Shown: positions 60,719 to 64,000 of the stretch, in pieces
Numbering within the stretch: position 1 is the first letter of the stretch
Layout of the letters: the number at the start of each line of letters is the position of its first letter
Source: Opitutia bacterium
GTDB taxonomy: Bacteria > Verrucomicrobiota > Verrucomicrobiia > Opitutales > Opitutaceae
Direction of reading: 5' to 3'
Length of the DNA: 64,000 nt
Assembly (NCBI GenBank): GCA_016187925.1
Contig: JACPIS010000010.1
Location: 1 to 64,000, forward strand
Notes under the pieces: model-generated
Told to the model about the DNA's origin: nothing
The model's database searches: none
Seen by the model: only the letters and a program-made list of their open reading frames with translations
Translations under genes and position numbers: made by a program

Positions 60719-63700
60719 ATGTCTCCTCGTCTCCCCTTCCCTCCTGCACGGCGTGTGTTCAGGTGGTTCCCCATTGTCCTGGCATTGCTCCTTACCGTCA
60801 CGGCATGGGGTCGGAACAAGTATCTCGTCCGCTCCTGGGACATTGAGACCGATATCTCGGCCAGCGGATTGAACTGCCTCTGTCTCAGCCGGGAAGGTTT
60901 TCTCTGGCTCGGTGCATTCGAGGGCTTGATCCGTTTTGACGGCATCCAGTTCACGCGGGAAAATTTCCCCGACTCAAGTCCGATCCACGGCAACAACATC
61001 ACGGCCTTGTGGGAAAGCGACCAAGGCGTGCTCTGGATCGGATGCGAATCTGGCGAGATGTTCAGCTGGGACTACCACCGCGGCCAACTGACGCAACAGC
61101 CCCAACGCTGGCCGGCGCAATCGGTGCGCTCGATCGCCGGTGACGGGAGGGGCGATATCTGGCTCGCGCTGGACACTCATGACATCGTCCGGCTGCGAGA
61201 TGGCTGGACACTGCATGCCCCGCCTTCAGCCACGGCGTCCGGCAACGTTCAGCACTTGTTGTCCACCTCCGACGGTCGGCTGTATCAGCAGTTTGGTACG
61301 GTCCTCCAATTGCAGGGTGGGTCGAAAGAACAGCCGTACTGGCAGGAACTGCAACTGCCTGGTGTCATCATCCAACGCATCGCTCCCTCGCCGGGTGGCC
61401 AGTGGATTTTCGCCAACGACCGTATCCGGCTCTGGACGGGCAAAGCCTGGGGCGAAGAGCGGGGAAAGGTACCGCCCGGTACCTACATCATTCGCATGCG
61501 CGAAGCGAGTTCGGGCGATCTCTTCGTCGGGACGCTACGCAGCGGGCTCCTCGTCTTCCAAGCCGACGGCAGCATGCAGGAACTCGATGTCATACCCGGG
61601 GTTGGCGAGCGCATCCAGGACATGATCGAGGATCGGGAGGGCAACATCCTGGCGTGCAGCCATAATCGCCTGGTTTGCGTCAGCCCGAGCCGGGTCCGGG
61701 TCGTCTCCTCCGAGGACAACTGGGGAAATAGCCGCCCGGTCTCTGTCGCTAGCACTCCGGACGGCAGCTGGTGGCTGGGCACCGAAGGGTCCGGTCTCTA
61801 TCGGATCAAGGATGAACAACGGGTGCATCTGGCGGAAACCGCCGGTTTGAGCCCGTTCGTCTGGAGTCTGTTGCCGGAGGGGGACAATCGGCTGTGGATC
61901 GGCACCTGGGGTGGCGGCATGTATCGCTATCAGGATGGCGCTGTCAGTCCGGACGAGCACTGGAATAGATCCATTCAGGGCTGGGTGGTCCCTGCGATTC
62001 TGCGCGACCGGGCTGGAACACTCTGGGCCGGAACCAACACAGGGTTATGGCACCGGGAAAAGGATGAATGGATTCCGGTGCGCGAGGCCGATGGCTCACC
62101 TGTTATGCAGATCCGCGGAATGGCAGAAGATCGGGAGGGCAGGATATGGCTGGCCACCAATGGCCAAGGTCTGAAGTACTGGGCCGCTGGGCGGATCCAT
62201 GCCATTGAACCGACCGAGGGCATTCCGGCCCGCTTCATCTCGGCCGTTCACTGTGACAGGTCTGGCCGAATCTGGGTCTGTACCCTGGGCATGGGCCTGT
62301 ACCGGCTGACCGGCAGGCAATGGTCCCACATCGGCTATGCACACGGACTTCCCACGAACGATCTCTACTCTCTTTCGGAGGATCAGCACGGGAAATTCTG
62401 GTTCACCTCGCCCGCGGGCATCTTCGCGATTGCCGAGAAGGAACTCATCGAGTTGACGGGAGGCCTGCTGGAGAGGCTCCATCCTTTCATTCTCGACCAT
62501 AACGACGGCCTGCCTTCCACCTATTGCTCCCGAGGGACCCAGTCCGCTGCTTGGTTGTGCCCGGATGGCCAACTGCTCGTGCCGACCTCGATGGGGCTCG
62601 CGGCGGTGCCGACCGCCGAGCTCGCCGCGAGCAAGACGAAGGTGAACGTGATTTTCACTGCGGCGAGCATTGACGACCAGGTGGTCAACCCAGTCGCCGG
62701 CCGTACGCTGCACATCCCGCCCGGCACCCGGCGCACCCAGTTCGAATTCACCTCTCCTTCCTTCAGCAACGCGAAGCGCATTCATTTCCGTTACCAACTG
62801 CTCGGCTTGGACAACCGGTGGGTCGATCTCGGCTCACGCCGCAACGTGCTCTTCAGCCACCTCCCTCCCGGCGATTATCTTCTCCGGGTCATGGCCTCGA
62901 ATCCCGACATGGTGTGGAATCCGATCCCCGCGACACTGGCGCTGAGCATCGAACCCTATTTCTGGGAGACCGAGTGGTTCCGCCTCGGCAGCCTCATGCT
63001 GCTGGTCCTGCTGGTGGGCCTCACCGTCTGGTACATCGTCCGCCGACGCACGCGCCTGCAGCTCGAGCAGCTGGAAGCCCAGCAGGCGATTGAGCAGGAA
63101 CGTCGCCGCATCGCCCGTGACATCCACGACGAACTCGGCGCCTCCCTGACCCAGATCATGATGATGAGTCAGGTTCCGAACCCGGTTGATGAGGGCGTGA
63201 GCACGGACGCCACCCTGCTGCCCCGGATCCATACAGTCGCCTGCGCCATCACCAAATCCATGGACGAGTTGGTCTGGGCCGTGAATCCGTCGCACGACAC
63301 CATCGAGAGTCTCGCGGCTTACGGAGTTCGCATCGCGCAAGAACTCGTCTCGGCCGCCGGTCTGCGCCTTCGGCTCAACATTCCCGGCCTGCTTCCCGAT
63401 CTCAAGCTAAGCGCCGGCCTGCGTCATCACCTCCTGCTCTTCCTCAAGGAGGCGATCAACAATGCACTACGCCATGCCCGTGCCCGCGAGATTTCTCTCA
63501 CCCTGATGGTCGAGAATGCCCAACTGCGGCTCGAAGTCAGTGACGACGGCCAAGGCTTCACTCCCGCCTCCGCTCCGGAGGAGGGGAACCCCGACCGCTC
63601 GGGCGGCCATGGACTCCCGAACCTGCGGCGCCGAGCCCAAGAGATGGGAGGCACCCTGGAGATCGTGTCGGCCCCGCAACGCGGCACCACCCTCCGTCTC

Positions 63701-63724
63701 ACAGTTCCACTGTCGTCAATCTGA
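60719..63724 (+). CDS. Membrane sensor histidine kinase with propeller and Y_Y_Y domains
   Basis: This 1001-residue protein has an N-terminal membrane segment (FRWFPIVLALLLTVTAWG). About 600 residues of two-component-regulator propeller repeats follow, such as SREGFLWLGAFEGLIRFDG, DQGVLWIGCESGEMFSWD and DRSGRIWVCTLGMGLYRL. A Y_Y_Y domain occupies roughly residues 655-745 and a transmembrane helix (LGSLMLLVLLVGLTVWYIV) lies near 757-775. The cytoplasmic part is a HisKA_3 kinase with the phospho-acceptor His in RRRIARDIHDELGASLTQ near residue 804, and an ATPase with DDGQGF and GGHGLPNLRRRAQEMGG. Periplasmic propeller sensors of this type typically detect oligosaccharides. It is followed after 20 bases by its response regulator and itself has palindrome site 8 upstream, so the sensor may be part of the regulon it controls. 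Confidence 0.9.
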   Translation: MSPRLPFPPARRVFRWFPIVLALLLTVTAWGRNKYLVRSWDIETDISASGLNCLCLSREGFLWLGAFEGLIRFDGIQFTRENFPDSSPIHGNNITALWESDQGVLWIGCESGEMFSWDYHRGQLTQQPQRWPAQSVRSIAGDGRGDIWLALDTHDIVRLRDGWTLHAPPSATASGNVQHLLSTSDGRLYQQFGTVLQLQGGSKEQPYWQELQLPGVIIQRIAPSPGGQWIFANDRIRLWTGKAWGEERGKVPPGTYIIRMREASSGDLFVGTLRSGLLVFQADGSMQELDVIPGVGERIQDMIEDREGNILACSHNRLVCVSPSRVRVVSSEDNWGNSRPVSVASTPDGSWWLGTEGSGLYRIKDEQRVHLAETAGLSPFVWSLLPEGDNRLWIGTWGGGMYRYQDGAVSPDEHWNRSIQGWVVPAILRDRAGTLWAGTNTGLWHREKDEWIPVREADGSPVMQIRGMAEDREGRIWLATNGQGLKYWAAGRIHAIEPTEGIPARFISAVHCDRSGRIWVCTLGMGLYRLTGRQWSHIGYAHGLPTNDLYSLSEDQHGKFWFTSPAGIFAIAEKELIELTGGLLERLHPFILDHNDGLPSTYCSRGTQSAAWLCPDGQLLVPTSMGLAAVPTAELAASKTKVNVIFTAASIDDQVVNPVAGRTLHIPPGTRRTQFEFTSPSFSNAKRIHFRYQLLGLDNRWVDLGSRRNVLFSHLPPGDYLLRVMASNPDMVWNPIPATLALSIEPYFWETEWFRLGSLMLLVLLVGLTVWYIVRRRTRLQLEQLEAQQAIEQERRRIARDIHDELGASLTQIMMMSQVPNPVDEGVSTDATLLPRIHTVACAITKSMDELVWAVNPSHDTIESLAAYGVRIAQELVSAAGLRLRLNIPGLLPDLKLSAGLRHHLLLFLKEAINNALRHARAREISLTLMVENAQLRLEVSDDGQGFTPASAPEEGNPDRSGGHGLPNLRRRAQEMGGTLEIVSAPQRGTTLRLTVPLSSI

Positions 63725-63744
63725 GCCCCTCATACCACACCCCT

Positions 63745-64000
63745 CATGAACATCCGTACCGTCATCGTGGAAGACGACCCGGGCACCAGTGCCCTGATCA
63801 CCGGCTGGCTCGAACGCGCCGCCGGCTTCAAGCACCTGCGCACTTTCGCCCATCCCGTCGCCGCGCTCAAGGAGCTGGCGACGCTCAACCCCGACGTCGT
63901 GCTGACCGACATCAACCTGCCGGAAATCAACGGCATCGAGTTCGTGCGCGCAGCCAAGCAGCAGCTACCCTCCACACAGTTCGTCATGCTCACGGTCTAC
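63745..64000 (+). CDS. Response regulator (NarL/FixJ-type receiver), truncated by the window end
   Basis: The first 85 residues are visible: MNIRTVIVEDDPGTSALITG with the acidic pair, then VVLTDINLPEINGIEFVRAA with the phospho-acceptor Asp near residue 54, and the conserved Thr in FVMLTVY at the edge. It is the expected partner of the HisKA_3 kinase 20 bases upstream, and such partners usually end in a LuxR-type helix-turn-helix. That domain lies beyond 64000, so DNA binding cannot be judged. It is the only candidate DNA-binding regulator in the window. Confidence 0.87.

Overview
GC-rich bacterial DNA, almost fully coding, that reads as one very large polysaccharide-utilisation regulon. The best taxonomic guess is Verrucomicrobiota, Opitutaceae-like. 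The reasons are a 1232-residue TonB-dependent receptor with no SusD partner, large SSS-family symporters inside glycosidase operons, a GxGYxYP-domain protein, a reporter-type sensor kinase (propeller, Y_Y_Y, HisKA_3), and start codons that almost never have a Shine-Dalgarno sequence. This assignment rests on gene content only.

Layout. (1) 0.2-7.7 kb: cysteine hydrolase (-), then acyl-CoA ligase, GH27 alpha-galactosidase and GH2 beta-mannosidase (+), then a nitrilase-family hydrolase (-). (2) 7.9-16.4 kb: a large clan GH-A glycosidase (+) facing an operon (-) of type-B carboxylesterase, tandem metallo-beta-lactamase protein, second nitrilase-family hydrolase and SGNH/sialate-O-acetylesterase-like protein. 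(3) 16.7-31.1 kb (+): class I aldolase, Gfo/Idh oxidoreductase, mutarotase-like protein, D-lyxose/D-mannose isomerase and PfkB kinase, followed by a six-hairpin glycosidase, SSS symporter, beta-helix lipoprotein, a broken ABC transporter and a lipoprotein. (4) 48.4-31.1 kb (-): a ten-gene operon with two clan GH-A enzymes, GH38, a GxGYxYP protein, a second SSS symporter, a GH14-like protein, Gfo/Idh, a sugar isomerase, GH26 and GH28. (5) 54.7-48.7 kb (-): CocE/NonD hydrolase, acyl-CoA ligase, GH5 and a frameshifted gene. (6) 58.6-54.9 kb (-): the TonB receptor, ending in a clear terminator. (7) 60.6-64 kb: GH28 (-) diverging from a sensor kinase and a response regulator (+) cut by the window edge.

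How it fits together. GH26, GH5, GH2, GH27 and GH38 with a mannose/lyxose isomerase, a PfkB kinase and an aldolase suggest breakdown of a mannose- and galactose-containing glycan to triose level. Esterases, amidase-like enzymes and two acyl-CoA ligases suggest that the glycan carries acyl groups that are also salvaged. The substrate is inferred, not shown.

The most notable finding is a 20-bp palindrome, TGTMATCA-GTTT-TGGKGACA read towards the gene, present eight times. All copies are intergenic and they head essentially every transcription unit. In seven copies it is directly followed by a WGAC (-35-like) and, about 18 bases later, a TANNNT-like -10. This looks like one regulon under one transcription factor that is not encoded as a recognisable DNA-binding regulator in the window, apart from the truncated response regulator.
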